Source: Lophium mytilinum
Taxonomy: Eukaryota; Ascomycota; Dothideomycetes; Mytilinidiales; Mytilinidiaceae
Length of the DNA stretch: 64,000 nucleotides
Direction: 5' to 3'
Assembly: GCA_010093605.1 (NCBI GenBank)
Contig: MU004187.1
Span: 1,533,856-1,597,855 of the forward strand
Part shown: positions 1 to 13,675 of the stretch, one piece after another
How the letters are laid out: the number at the start of each line of letters is the position of its first letter
How positions within the stretch are numbered: the first letter of the stretch is position 1
Translations under genes and position numbers: made by a program
The notes under the pieces: model-generated
Databases searched by the model: none
Told to the model about the DNA's origin: nothing
Seen by the model: the letters and a program-made list of their open reading frames with translations, nothing else

Positions 1-3000
1 AGATAATATTAACGGGGCTATTATACTTCTATTCTTATCTAGTAAGCTCTAGTCTCTATTCTTTAAAGGTAAGTACTATAGCAAGAAGCTCTTTATTATA
101 GATAGCGTAGTTAATCTATTATAGTATTATACATTATAATATAAAGGTAACCGGGCGGAGCGTTCTATTAGGCTAGACCTATAATAGCACGGCGGCAGTT
201 ATATAGTTAGAGGAATCGCATTTAACCTAGGTATTATAGTCGGGGTTCTATAGTGCGAGCTACGGGGCTACGCAAAAATATTTCTTAATATTGCGGAACG
301 CTTTAGCTTTATTACTATTATCTAGCTATAGAAACTTAAAGCCTTTTCTAATAGCTAATATAAGCGTTATTAATAGAGCTATAAATGTAGAGTAGTTAGT
401 AATAAAATAATAATAGAAATTATAGAATCTAAGGAAAGCTTAAACGTTCTTAAGGTTTTATAGTGTTAGCTAGTCTAATACTATTTAGACCTTTAATAGG
501 TCTATCTAAACACTATTAATGCTAATAAGTATACTAAGATATTTAACTTTATTAATAGTAAATTTGCATTTATAGATATTAAGGAATAGTCTAGCGTTAT
601 AAAGCTTAGTAATAATTATAAGAACGTGCGCCTTATATTCTTCTAGTATATTACTATATATTAGGACGTTATCTATATATATAGTATAGAAGTTATTAAG
701 GTATTTCTATAAGGTATTATTAATATAGGCCTAGAAGGAGCTGGGTGTATTATATAACCTAAACGGAAGTACTATAAACTTAAATAACCCCTAATAGGTA
801 AGAAAGGCCGTCTTATATTTATTACCTTCTTTAATTTATAATGCATTAAATGCGCTAATTATATTAAGCTTAGTATAGTACCTAGCTTTAGCTAATAAGG
901 CGAGAGTGTCTTTAATAAGTAGTGGTACGTTGCAGCTTTTAACGCTAATTTTATTAAGGCCGCGGTAATTAATATAGACTTAAAGTCCTCCTTCTAGTTT
1001 CTTAATAACTAGCGTAGGTGCAGCGTATAATAATAAGCTGGGGTGGATAAATCCTTTAGTGCGCATTTTATTAATAAAGGCTTTAATAATAGCGGCTTAG
1101 TCTCTTAAGAGGCTATATACCTTATAAGCAGGTAGTTTAAAGCCGGGGAGGACATTAATTACGTAATCTATTAGCCTATAAGGCGGTAGTTTATTTACTT
1201 CTTAAGGGTTCTATATATTAGCTATATAATAGAGCTAGTTAGAAAGTAAAGCTTTAATTTTCTAATTTATAATAGGGGGGCGGTTTATTTTCTTAAAGAA
1301 CTTGCGATAGTTAGATAGATTAATAGTAAAGATATTAGCGGTAAAAGCAGCTATTTATATATTATAGAGAATATTATTAATTTTAGATAGGCTATATAGA
1401 GCTAGGTCTGCTTCTAGAGTAGATATTTATAGAGGATAAGTTATAGGCTAAGGCTAATAGTATTTATAATTCTCTATTTATTATAGTTTTACCTAATTAT
1501 TATTCTAGAGTTAGATAATATAGTTCTCTTTGCTATTGCGCTAGAGCTTTTAGCAGGCTGCTATTATATTCTTTACCTTATCTAGTTCTAGGCTAAGTTT
1601 CTAATACTTATTAAAGACTTCTTAAAGTGCGGTATTATATATACGCTTACCTACTTAGGTAATATTATAGTCTTTACTATTACTCTATACGCGTCTATAT
1701 CTATCTATATATAGATAATAATTATAGTAGAAGTCTTTATTAAAATTAAGGGCGTGCTCGCCCTATATAATATTAGGCTTATATTTCTTAAACTATAGTA
1801 TACCTAGAATAATATTATAGCTCTTAAAGTTAGTAATATAATACTATATATTCTCCGTATAAGCTTCTAAGAATAGCGTAAGCTAGGCCTTATAGGTTAC
1901 GAGCTTTATAGGTATACTATTAGCTAAGCGTAGAGAAATAGAAGTAGCTAGCGGAAGTATTATTAGCTTATTAGTTTTAGCGTATAATTATAAGATAAAA
2001 GTAAAGTAGAAGCAGCCCGTATTAGTAAGGTAGTAGCTACTAGTTATGCTAATAGGTATATAGATTCTATACTTAAAATTTAACTACTTACTATAAGTAA
2101 TGTCTTAGGTTAAGTTAGTAGAATAAGCTAATAGCTAGATTTTACCGGGCTTAGAGGGCGGCCTTTCTAACTCTTAGATACGGGCTATAATAGTACTTAG
2201 AAAGAATTCTATATAGCTCTATCTATAACTATAGTTAGAGCCTATATAAAACCCTCTTTCTTACTATTATTATTACTACTACTATTACTTAGAACGCTAG
2301 AAGATAAAAGTTTATTAGTATAAGTAATAATAGCTAGGTCCTCTCTATTACTATTAATAGAGATTAGGTTATTATTATTCTTATTAGCGTAGTAGATTGC
2401 GGAAAGCTTAAGTTTAAGGCTACTATTAGCTTTAGATAGGCGCTCGGTTAGCTTATACTTAGATAGAGGGGGGTTCTAAGCGCAAGAGCGCTTAGAGTTA
2501 TTAGCTTAGTAACCCTTCTTAATATAGTAAAAATAGTAGCCTTTAGTGCGCAGAACCGCTATAACCGTAGAAGAAAGGTAAATAGGGCGGTTACCCTAAT
2601 TCTTATTATTATTGCGAGTTAATAACTATTATGCGTAGCTCTGCTTAGGGCGGCGGTCTTAGTAGTTATTTAGTTAGTAATTACTTAAGCAGTTATTACA
2701 ATAGCTATTATAGAAGCTAGTTAGTTAAGAGGGCTAAGTAGTTATATTACGCTAAGCGTTGTTCTAAAGAAAGGCTTTAGCGCGGAATACTATAGTAATA
2801 AGTGTAGGCTAGTCTAGATAGCTATTAGCGCTACTAAATACTTAGGTACTAAGGTCTAGGTATAGAAGGCGTTTAAGCTATCCTTTTTTAGATATAAAGG
2901 GCATCTAGTTCTTATTATTAATATTAGTTATCTCTTTAAAACGTAGTATATATATATTCTATAACTTATAGCCCTTTATCTTTACTTTAGAGCTATAGAG

Positions 3001-5460
3001 GATATTATCTATATATATAGGCTTATTAAAGATAGTAAAATATAGGTCTATATATATAAATATCTAGTTAAAAGTTATAAAGTTTTTATTTAGCAAGGGC
3101 TTTTTAAACTAGGTATAGCTGCGGATAGTTACTTCTATATAGTTAACGCAGTATAACTTAATATATTCTATCTTACTCTATTTATCTAGGTATACTAGCC
3201 CTTTATATTAGAAGATAGCGTAGGTATAGCTCTTCTAAGATAGGTATTAGTATTTATTACTCTTACTAGTAAATTTCTAGAGGTTATAGAATTTAGGTTT
3301 ATAGTCTCTATAGAGTTATAGGCGCGTAAGCTAAGTTATAGTATTATTATCTATAATAGTAAAGTTATTATAATTAGCATTATTATTATTATTGTCTTCT
3401 AAGTTGTAGTTAAGGTCGCCTGTAGCGGCGGCGGCAGCGCGACGTAACTATATAGGCGCTAATGCTACTTTTTAGTTTACTTTTAAGTTAGTATACTGCC
3501 GCTTATATATAAGGCTAAGTTCTTTAAAGTAATTATACTAGGTTTATAGTTAATCTAAATTCTATTATACTATAGCAACGTCTTAATAGAGGGCTTTATT
3601 TTCTAAGCGTATCTTACCTAGTAGGAGGACTTTAGCTTTATAAGCTTTCTATTTAGTTATAAACTAGCGGTTATACTTAGTATATGCCTTCTTATTCTCT
3701 AATTAAAGACGCGTAATATCTTTAGTTAGTTAGGTAACTTTAGCTTATAGATATAAAATCTTATTAGAGTCTTAAGCTTAGTTATAAAGGGTAGTTAGCT
3801 TAGCGTTTTAGGCTTAGTAATTCTCTTAAAGAGATTCTAGGTTCTACTAGAATATAGTAACTCTATAGTATATATCTTTATAGTATTTAGAAACTACATT
3901 ATAGAATACTTTAGTAGAGTTAAGGTTAATATTAATAGTATTAGCGACTCTATTACAGTTAATATAGAACGTAATTCCTTTAGCTATTATAGTAAAGTAT
4001 AACTTATAGTAGCTAGAGTTATAGTATGCTAGGCCTAGTATAGGCGATTCTAGGTTAGGCTGTAATATTATAGCTGCGGTAGAGGGACTCTACGCTAATA
4101 GGGGTAGATTATCTATATACTTCTTAGTGCGCTAGGCTTTCTAAGTAAATAGAAGGACTAGGCTTGCAGGAATATTATTATTCTATATATTAAGGAGGTT
4201 ACCTTAAGTAAAGTAGACTACTTTCTAGAGGTCTATAGCTAACTAGAATTAAGTATTATTATCTTTCTTATTAAGCTTGTCTAGTTTCTAGTTTAACTAG
4301 TTATTATTTTTCTTATTAGAGGTAACACGAAACTCTTTATCCTCTAGGTTAAGAGAGCGCCTACTGCGCTAGAGAATAGTAGTTAGTTATTAACTATAGG
4401 CTACGGCTGCGCCTAGTTTAATAGTGCCGGCCTTTAGTATATAGAGTTTACTATAAGCGGCTAGCTATTCTAGGGTAGAACTAATACTATATTAAGATAA
4501 TTTACCTACCTTTTTATATAAGAATTTTACGTATTAGGTTTCTTATTAGGCGTGTTAAGAGTCTAAGGCTAGTATAGATTAAGTAGTTTAACTCTTAAGG
4601 TTAGAGTATAGGTAGTTAGTATTACTACTCTTATTAACGTATATACTACTAGAGAAAGCTTCTAAATATGCTATAGTATATTTACCGCAACTTAGTATTA
4701 TAGGTAGGTAGTTCTACTTATAGGGTCTTAAATAAGAAGGAACTAGTATTAGAGGGTTACACTAGTTAACTATTACTAGTTAGGTAATAGTAGAAGGTGT
4801 TCTAGTAGGTAGATAATAGTCCGGGTAGTTAGATAAAGAAAAAGATTAGTATAGGTAGAAAGGTTATAGGGCCTTTATAAAAGCTAGTAAGTAGATATAG
4901 CTAGTGTACTTCTTAGCGGCCGTTCTTAGCGGCGGAGTTAATTAGTAAATAACTGCACTTAGTTTAGTTAGTTTACGCGTGCGCGTGCGGGTAGAAGTAT
5001 AATAGTAAGTAGGTTTATAGGGCCTACGCGTTAGTTTATATATATAACGGGGTGTAGTATTCTTACTATAAGGTTATAGGGCCTTCTAAGATTATAGAGT
5101 CTTCTTTTATTTTATTAGTTTCTTATTAATAAAGGTTACGGGAATTAAATTTTAGTAGCTATAGAGGCGCCGGTATATATATATATAGGTAGGTAGATAA
5201 AAAAAGTACTTTTAATATCTTCTAGAAGCTAGAAGAGTAGCTACTTTATATTATAGTGTAATATAGAATTATAATAGAAAACTAATAGTATTAAGTATAT
5301 AATAAAGTAGCTATAAGAAGAGAAAGTAAGGCGTAGAGCGCCGGCCGAGAGGTAGGCGAGGCTAGTGCTAAGTAAGGTTAGGTAATAGTAGCATGTAATA
5401 GAAGCTACGTAACGTTATTACCTATAATAGGAATATATTATAATAAGGGTTATATTATAG
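1..5460 (-). mobile_element. RIP-ruined Ty3/Gypsy LTR retrotransposon, cut by window edge
   Basis: Read on the minus strand, about 640-860 gives a stop-riddled Gypsy reverse transcriptase: a recognisable LFKF-VLPF block, then a YIDNVLIY block standing for the YIDDVLIY catalytic motif. The RNase H and integrase parts should lie towards and beyond position 1, and the gag part towards 2.9-4.7 kb. CAA/CAG/TGG codons appear as TAA/TAG, as RIP produces, so no frame stays open. I found neither LTR, and the right-hand limit is approximate: it is set only by where Copia gag-like sequence begins. The Gypsy class is seen in the RT motifs; the layout of the other domains is inferred from the family. Confidence 0.72.
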
Positions 5461-8032
5461 CTATAATACTATCTCTACTAACTAAAAATAATAAGTACTA
5501 ATATTACTATATTAAAAGAGAAGACTCTATCCCCTCTAGCGGATATATAATAGATAACTCTTTATCTACTACTAGAAGTATAAACCTTTAGAGACTATTA
5601 GTTAAAACTAGATTAACTATCTCCCTATCTTCTATATTATACTATATAGCTTTCTAAGAAGTATCTAGCTTATTATTTAACTTAATAGATAATATATTAA
5701 CTAATAATATATTAAGTTTAGACTTAGATATAGATATATTTATTCTAGTTATCTCTTCTAATAATAGCTCTAATTTCTACTAACTCTTAAGCGCTATACT
5801 AGCAGCCTAAGATATTAATAACTAAATTAGAGGGCGGTATAGCTCTATCCTTAATTAAAAAGCTAGAGTTAAGTACTAGATAGAGTAAGTAGAACCTTAA
5901 AGTTTAAAATTAGCTATAAATAAATAGATATAGAAGTCTCCTTAAACGTTAGCTATATAAGCTAACGCCTAAAGTTATATTAGAGGAACCTAAGTTAGAA
6001 GCAGTAAATATAGATAATAATAAAGAAGCTGCTTAAGTAAAGCTTAACTAATATAACGTAGCTATAATAGCTATAGAAATAGCCTTTTATATAGAATATA
6101 AATAGTAAGTAACTATATTACTTCTACTTATTAAACTTTAGCTTAATAAGTAAGAAAGAGTATACATAGTAGTATATAATTAGTGCGGTAAGAACGCTAG
6201 AGAAGAAGTTAAGGCTAAAGAAGTTATACTTATAATACTAGAAACTATAAAATAACATTTTTAACTAACTAGTAGTGCTATATTCTAGTAGCTAACTTAA
6301 AGATATTACTTAATTACTCTAGTAGACTATAAAGAAGTTAACTACTATACTAAAAAGCTTTAGAAAGCTTATTAAGATCTTATTAATATTAATAGAAAGG
6401 TGTAAATAAGTAAATACTTTCTAGTATAATAGTTTATAACTAGTCTTAGATTAGAATATAATATATTTAAGACTATATTTAGCTAATAATATAGCCTTCT
6501 ACTAGTATAGAATATTAATAATACTATTACTAAAAATACTACCACCTTTAATAAAGTAGTAATAGCTATAGAGCGTAAAGAGCTTATACTTAAGAATCTA
6601 GTAGGAACCTTAAAAACTACTATAGTAGCTATAAAAGGAAAACCTAAATCTATACTAGTAGAATTATCTAGTTATAAAGAAAAGTACTTTAAGAAATACT
6701 TATATTATAATAAAATATAATATACTTCTAACACTTACTAGTAACTATATTCTAAATTATAAGTTATATTTAAAAATAAGAAGAGGTAATATAAAGAAGA
6801 TAACTCTAGTAATAAAAGGTTATAAGAAGACTTACTAGGTTATATAGCTAACTTAGTATTCTACTTTTCTAATAGAATATTATATATTGTAACTATAGCT
6901 ATAAAAGCTATAAAAGGTACTAATAGATTAAAGGTATCTAATATACTATAGCTAAAAGATATATAGTTAATTAATACTAGCTACTCTATTTATTACTTAA
7001 GTATAAAAGACGCGTTTATACTATTAACTCTATAGTAATATACTAGAATAGAACTAGGTAGAATAGAAGAGTTATATATTTAACCTAACCTAATAGAAAC
7101 TATATATATTAAGTACTACTATAAAGAAAAGAAAGTAGTTCTACTTCTTAATAATATATTATATATTCTAACTCTTAGCTATAACCTTATTTTAATTTTA
7201 TAATTACTTAAGCTAGGTACTTAGATAGAATTTAAATTAACGTAAGTAGTTCTTACTTAAGAAAAGAATACTTTCTTAGCACCTTAATAGAACGGTATCT
7301 ATATTCTAAACCTATAACTACTATAGTATATAGGGCTTATAGTCTATACTATTAAGAACCCTTTAAATTAAATCTAGTATAAATATATAAAATATCTAGA
7401 TAAGTAAGAACTATAATACCTAAAAGAAATATCTATAGAAATAAAACCTATTTTAGAAGGTTATATATATAAACCTTATATATAAAAAAGAATAAAGTTA
7501 GGCCCCTATAATTAACCTAATAAAAGGGGAGAAAGACCTATAGAATTTATCTATATAGATATTACCGGCTAATTTTCTACTACCTATAATAGTTATAAAT
7601 ATTAGGTTACTTTTCTAGATAACTATACCTAAATAATATAGGTATACCCTTTATAAGAATAAAAGAAATTCTTCTACTATCTAAAGCTCTTTACTAATAC
7701 GTTCTAAACTTAAGAGAGACGCATTTAATATATATAGCTTAATTAAGCGGGGGAGAACTTCTCTAGATTAGTTAAAGATTATTATTAAGACTAAGGTATA
7801 CTTCTTAAAGCTACTAGACGCGATTAATATTAATCTAATAGAGTTGCGGAAGTTCTAAACTAAGTTATTATTAATAAAATTAATTTAATAATTATATAGT
7901 CTAGACTAGATAGAAAATACTAGCTAGAAGTTCTATAAGTAGTTACTATTATTTAAAACTAAAGTCTAAGCTTAGTTATATTAACTATACTATATAAAGC
8001 CTAGATAGATAATATTCTATAACTAGACTAGT

Positions 8033-8270
8033 TATAATAGATTACGCCCCGCCCTCTAGTTATATATTTACCCGTTACCGGCCTCCTACCTCTATACCTA
8101 TTATATTATCTAGCGCCGCCTACGCGCTAGCCTACCTAGCGCCTACGCGCCTCTCTTCTCTATATATATAGTTTCTACCTAGAAGCCTCTCTTTCTACTC
8201 CTTATATAACCTTTTAAATTTAACCTAGTTATTTTATACTACTAAGCTTCTCTATACTATAACTATAATA
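8033..8270 (+). repeat. 5' LTR of nested Gypsy element
   Basis: This 238-bp direct repeat matches 15874-16110. It begins TATAATAGATTA (ancestral TGTAATAG inferred) and ends CTATAACTATAATA. The preceding CTAGT is the left target-site duplication. Confidence 0.9.
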
Positions 8271-11200
8271 TTAGGTTATATTAAAAACTCTAACTAGCAC
8301 TAATTCTTTTTTACTATTACTACTTTAACCCTTATACCTTAGACCTTATACTTTAGACCTTAATTTCTATTTACTAAGCTATCTAATAGCTTAGTAAGTA
8401 TATACCTATATAACTATATATATAATACTAAAGAGTATATAGCTATACTACTCTACCTTACTAAGCGCTATTACTATATTCTTTATAATAAGCAATCCAC
8501 CGCCTCTACTAGGCGCTAGAATAGAACCTAGACGCTCTAGGCGCAGTAGCTTATAACTAGCCTTCTACTTTCTACTATCTTATCTATAGTCCCGCGCGCC
8601 CTCTAAGTCTTTTTATAAGACTCTAAAGAGCGCGCCCCTTTAAAAGCTAACTAAAGAAGATATATAATAGTCTACTTAAATAATACGCGTAGATAATACT
8701 TAGTAGGCCACTTAGAAGAAAGAGAATTAGCTTACCTAAGAGAACTAGCTTAACTAAGAGAACTAGCTTACCTAAGATAAAGATACTACTAAAGATAATA
8801 ATATTAATAATTCTATATATACCCCGGACCTAATAATCTATAGCTCTATTACTAAGTACTATACTTCTAGCCGGGGCCGTAACTAGGGCATGTTTTTTAA
8901 CTCTATTAATAACGTTACTAAATTCCTAGATTATTTACTCCTGCCCGGTAATAACTAGTTTAACGGTTTAATTAAGATTATAGACTTCTAGGACTTTCTT
9001 ACGCAAGTTTAAGCTAACTCTATCTACTTCTTCTATATTCTTAGGAGCTATTAAGCTATAACTAAGATCCTCTAGTAGATATATAAGAATAATTAGAAAG
9101 CGCAGTATAAACTCTAGAATAAAATTAGAGTCCTTAAAGATAAATATAATAAAAAGGATAATAACTTAGAAGCCGCATATAAGAAACTTAAATATCTACT
9201 TAATATTAAAACTAAGCTTAGTAAATATAAAAATAAACTTTATATTTATAAGAAGATAGTCGCTTTTCTTAATATAGATATTAAGGCCTAGTAGAAGAAC
9301 TATATTTAAGCTAATAAGTAATCTATAGAGTAAGGAAAAATTATAGAATGCCTTATAGCTAACCTTACTTAAGTAGCTAAGAATAAGTATAAATATAATA
9401 CGCGCCTTACTACTTTAGAGAATAAAATTAAAATACTATAGATACTTTAGCGCACTTTTATACCTGCACCTACTATAGCCTCTTCTATAATAGCGCCTCT
9501 AGTAGTATACTATTCTATTACACCTCTACTACTAGTTAACCCTATTACTGCAGTAGCTAAAGATCTGCTCGCCTCCCTTAATAGAGTAATTAAATCTAGA
9601 GAAGCGTAAGCTAATAATAGCCTCTTAGTAGGCCGTAATATAGGCTATAATACTAATTAAGCTTACTATACTATAGAGTATATAGGTAATATAAATTATA
9701 CTTACTATACTATAGATTATATACGTGTTTACGGCCGCTATAACTCTAGCCTACCCTTATTAGATAATAGAAGCTTGCCTTATTATTGCAATTGCACGTG
9801 TAGTCCCTTTTATTATTATAATTACTTCTATAAGTGTTGCTCTTATTAACACTTACGCTTATAATTATATTTATAAAACGTAAGCTATTACTATTACTAA
9901 GACCCCTATATTAAGACGTCTAAAGATTATTAAAACCTTAGTATTACTCTAAATAGAGTTTCTTATATAGAGGATAAGTTCTAGCTCTATCTAGATAAGT
10001 TTAGAGGTAATAAAGATAAGTACTCTAAGTTCTATTATAGATTTCTAAATAAAGTTAACTATAGTAGCTACGCTATAAGATTTAGTAAACCCTTACGCCT
10101 TATCTATCTTAGTAAATAACTTATAGGCATACCTCTTAAAGGCTTCCGCGCCTAGTAAGATAGCTACTAGCTCTTTCTTACTATCTAGGAAGCTATTGCA
10201 TTTTTAGACTCCTAATATAATAACTCTAATAAGATTAGAACTACTAAGAATAAGCTTTATAAGCTTATATAGACTACTAGTATAACTTTAGATTATATAT
10301 AGAAGCTAATAAAGTTATATATAATCTACCTTCTAGGCTATAGGGGCTATAATAATATCTATAACCTTAAGTAGAAACTTCGCCTAGATATTATAGCCGG
10401 CGCTATTTTAGATAAAGACTTTACTACTAGCCTATAGTATATTAACGCTGCACGTAAATAGCTCCGTAATAATAGTATTAATAAGAACGCGCAATCTAAT
10501 AGTAACTATAGTTTTAGTAACTTTAACTATAACTAGCCTTAAGGCTTTAATTATAATAATTGCAACTGTAATAACTATAACTATAATAACTATAATTACT
10601 ATAACTGTAATTATAATTATAACTATAACTACACTCTATACCCCCTAACTGTAGCTGCCGCCTCTATAACCTAGAAAGATATTAAAATTACGCCTCCCTT
10701 TAACTAGGTGCCCCCTAATAAACTCCGTAAGGGCGATAAAGAAGTACTTATAAAGAAAGGCAAGTATTTCCGCTACTATCTTTCTAAGTACTTTACCTAA
10801 AACCTATACTACTCTATAAATTAACTTAATAAATTAGGCTTTACTAATTATTAGATAGATGCATCTCTAGCACCCTGTTTTAATAATTGCGCTACTTGCG
10901 TTAAAGAACTTTTAGATAATAATAATAATAGTTTTAATAACTATAAAACTCTTAATAATAAGCGCGGCTCTAGCTACTCTAAAGGTAAGGGTCCTAAAGA
11001 AGGTTCTTAGAGAAAAGTAAGGTTATAGACTATAGTCGCGGTCTATAATACTAAAAGAACTTAGTTATAGAGAATCTTTAGTATAGAAGGCTTATTATTT
11101 TAGCAGCCTCTCTTAGTAAAGCTTAATAGGAACTATTTTAAAATAAAGATAGAGGATTTAATATTAAGCGGGTAAATAATATAGTCCTTTTAGCAATAGT

Positions 11201-13616
11201 ATAAATCTATAAGAAAGAATAACCTATAGAAATAATAAAAATTAATTCTTATCTTAATTATAGAGCTACTAACTTATTTACTAGTACTAAGTTTATGCAC
11301 CTAGTAAATTTACCTTTAAAACTACTTAAAAAAGCCTAAGTTTTTAAACTAGCTAATAGATTAGCCGTCGCCTAAAAAGTAATATATAAAGCCCTTCTTA
11401 GCATAAATATAAATAGCTATTAGAGTTACTACTAGACCTATATTACTAACCTTAGAGACTATAATATTATAATAGGCCTTAATTAGCTATAAGATTATAA
11501 TCTAGCTATTAACTAGAAAGCAGGCCACCTAGACTTTATTTACTCTTGCTATAAACTATACTAAAACTGCGTATATTATTTTAACCGCAACTCTATTACT
11601 ATCTAGGTAAATAGTATATATCCTTATAATATATATAGTAATTACTATAACCTTATAGATTAGAAACCTATTAGTATAAACGCCTATATATAAATAGCCT
11701 CTATTACTAAGTATAAAGAATAGAAGCTTAAATAGATTTCTTGCTACGTTATAGAAATATTAGAAAATAAGAATAAAGACTTTATTATTACTTGCAACGG
11801 CTTATAAGTTATCGCCTTCTATATAGGCAATAATATTCTACTAAAAGCTTATAAAATCTCTATAGAAGATATTAAAAAATTTATGCATATTAAGATATAT
11901 CTCTCCCGTAATAAGATAATTTAATAGCTATCTAAATAACTACGCCGCTACATCTATATCTTTAACTAAGTAGAAGTAAATATACTTCCCCCTTATTAAC
12001 CAGGCATTAATTATAAAATTAACCTTGTCTCTAGCGCTAGTAAACTACCTAAAGCCCGTTCTTACACTATATCTAAGAAAGAGCTTAAAGTTATTAAGAA
12101 ATAGATTAATAATAACCTTAATAAAGGCTTTATTTATAAATTATAATCCTCTATATCCTCCCCTATACTACTTATCTAAAAACCGGGTAGCGGAGTCTAA
12201 TTCTATATTAACTATAGAGCTATTAATATAATAATAATTAAAACCTAATACCTATTACTACTAGTCTAAGAGACCCTCTAAAAACTTAGTAACGTAAAAT
12301 AGTATTCTAAACTAGACGTTATATCCGCATTTAATTATATCTAAATACGCAAAGAAGATAAAGGCCTTATAGTCTTTTCTACTTACTAGGGCTAATATAA
12401 ATTACTTATTATACTATTTAGCGTTATAGGCGGCCCGGGCAGGTTCTAATTCTATATTAATTAGACGTTATATAACTACCTTAATAACTTCTATTCTACC
12501 TATATAGATAACATTTTAGTCTATATAAATAGTATAAAGAAATAATATAAGAAATATATTACTAAAGTTCTTAAATAGCTTAATAAAGCCGGCCTTAACT
12601 ATAACTTTATAAAGTGCGAATTTAATAAGATAGAGATTAAATACCTAGGCCTTATTATTATAATAGGCGGCGTCTAGATAGACCCTAATAAAGTCGCCGC
12701 TATTATAAACTAGAAGATACTAATATGCCTATACAATATATAAGCGTTCTTAGAATTTACTAATTTCTATTAACGTTTTATACACGCGTTCTCTTATATT
12801 ATTAGCCTACTTACGTCTATAATAAAGACTATAGACGGTAAGAAGACTAAGCTTAAAGCGTAGTTTACTTAGAATAATAAATATAACGCCGCTTTCTAAG
12901 CGCTTAAAATAGCGTTTACTATAGTATCTATCCTTTACTACTTTTAATACAGTAAGAAGGTCTATATTAAAACTAACGCTTTAGACTATATTACTGCTAG
13001 CATTATATTATAAGAAGGTAAAGATAGCTTACTCTACTCTATTATCTTCTTCTCCTCTAAAATAAACCCCTAGGAATATAACTATAAAATCTATAATAAA
13101 GAGTTACTTGCTATTATTAAAGCCTTTAAAGAATAGAGGCCTAAACTAGCTAGCGCTAACCTAGATAATTCTACTAATATACTTATAGACTATTAAAATC
13201 TAAAGTACTTTATATCTATAAAATACCTTAACCGCTACTAGGCCTATTAGGCCGGCTTTCTTACTAGTTTTAACTTTAAAATTATCTACCAACTAGGTAT
13301 TTTAGAAGGAAAACTAGATAGCCTTACTAGATATTTATAAGACCTTTCTATAGATCTAAATAATCTATGCTATTAGTTTTAATACTAAACAGTCCTTAAA
13401 TTATAGAACCTAGGCCTAGGCGTTGCACTAAAGTATTTACTAAATATTAAGTTAAGCTTACCTAATAATAGCCTAGGCCGCATACTAAATCTAATTAGGC
13501 TAGTGCCCTGCTATAAAGAGTTAGACCTATTAATAGCTATAGAGTTACTATTATTAAAGATATACTTTTAATTTCTTCTTATACCTGTAAGGCTGCGCAG
13601 CCACGCGCGGAATAAT

Positions 13617-13675
13617 AACGTTAACCCTAACTCTAACCCTAACTCTAACCCTAACTCTAACCCTAACCCTTACCT
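13617..13675 (+). repeat. Telomere-like (CCCTAACTCTAA)n array inside Gypsy element
   Basis: About four 12-bp units alternate CCCTAA with CTCTAA. In the element's reading frame they encode Asn-Pro-Asn-Ser repeats between the RNase H and integrase regions, so this is probably a low-complexity linker rather than a telomere remnant. It contains no CpA, so RIP has left it untouched. Confidence 0.8.

Noticed and set aside
12025-12231. 68-codon open frame in the left AT-rich block
   Set aside because: It lies out of the polyprotein frame within a RIP-ruined Gypsy element and is a chance opening, Leu/Tyr/Asn-rich.
13617-13675. True interstitial telomere or chromosome-fusion point
   Set aside because: The array is short, alternates two hexamers, sits in the reading frame of a retrotransposon bounded by matching LTRs and a target duplication, and has no change of sequence context across it.
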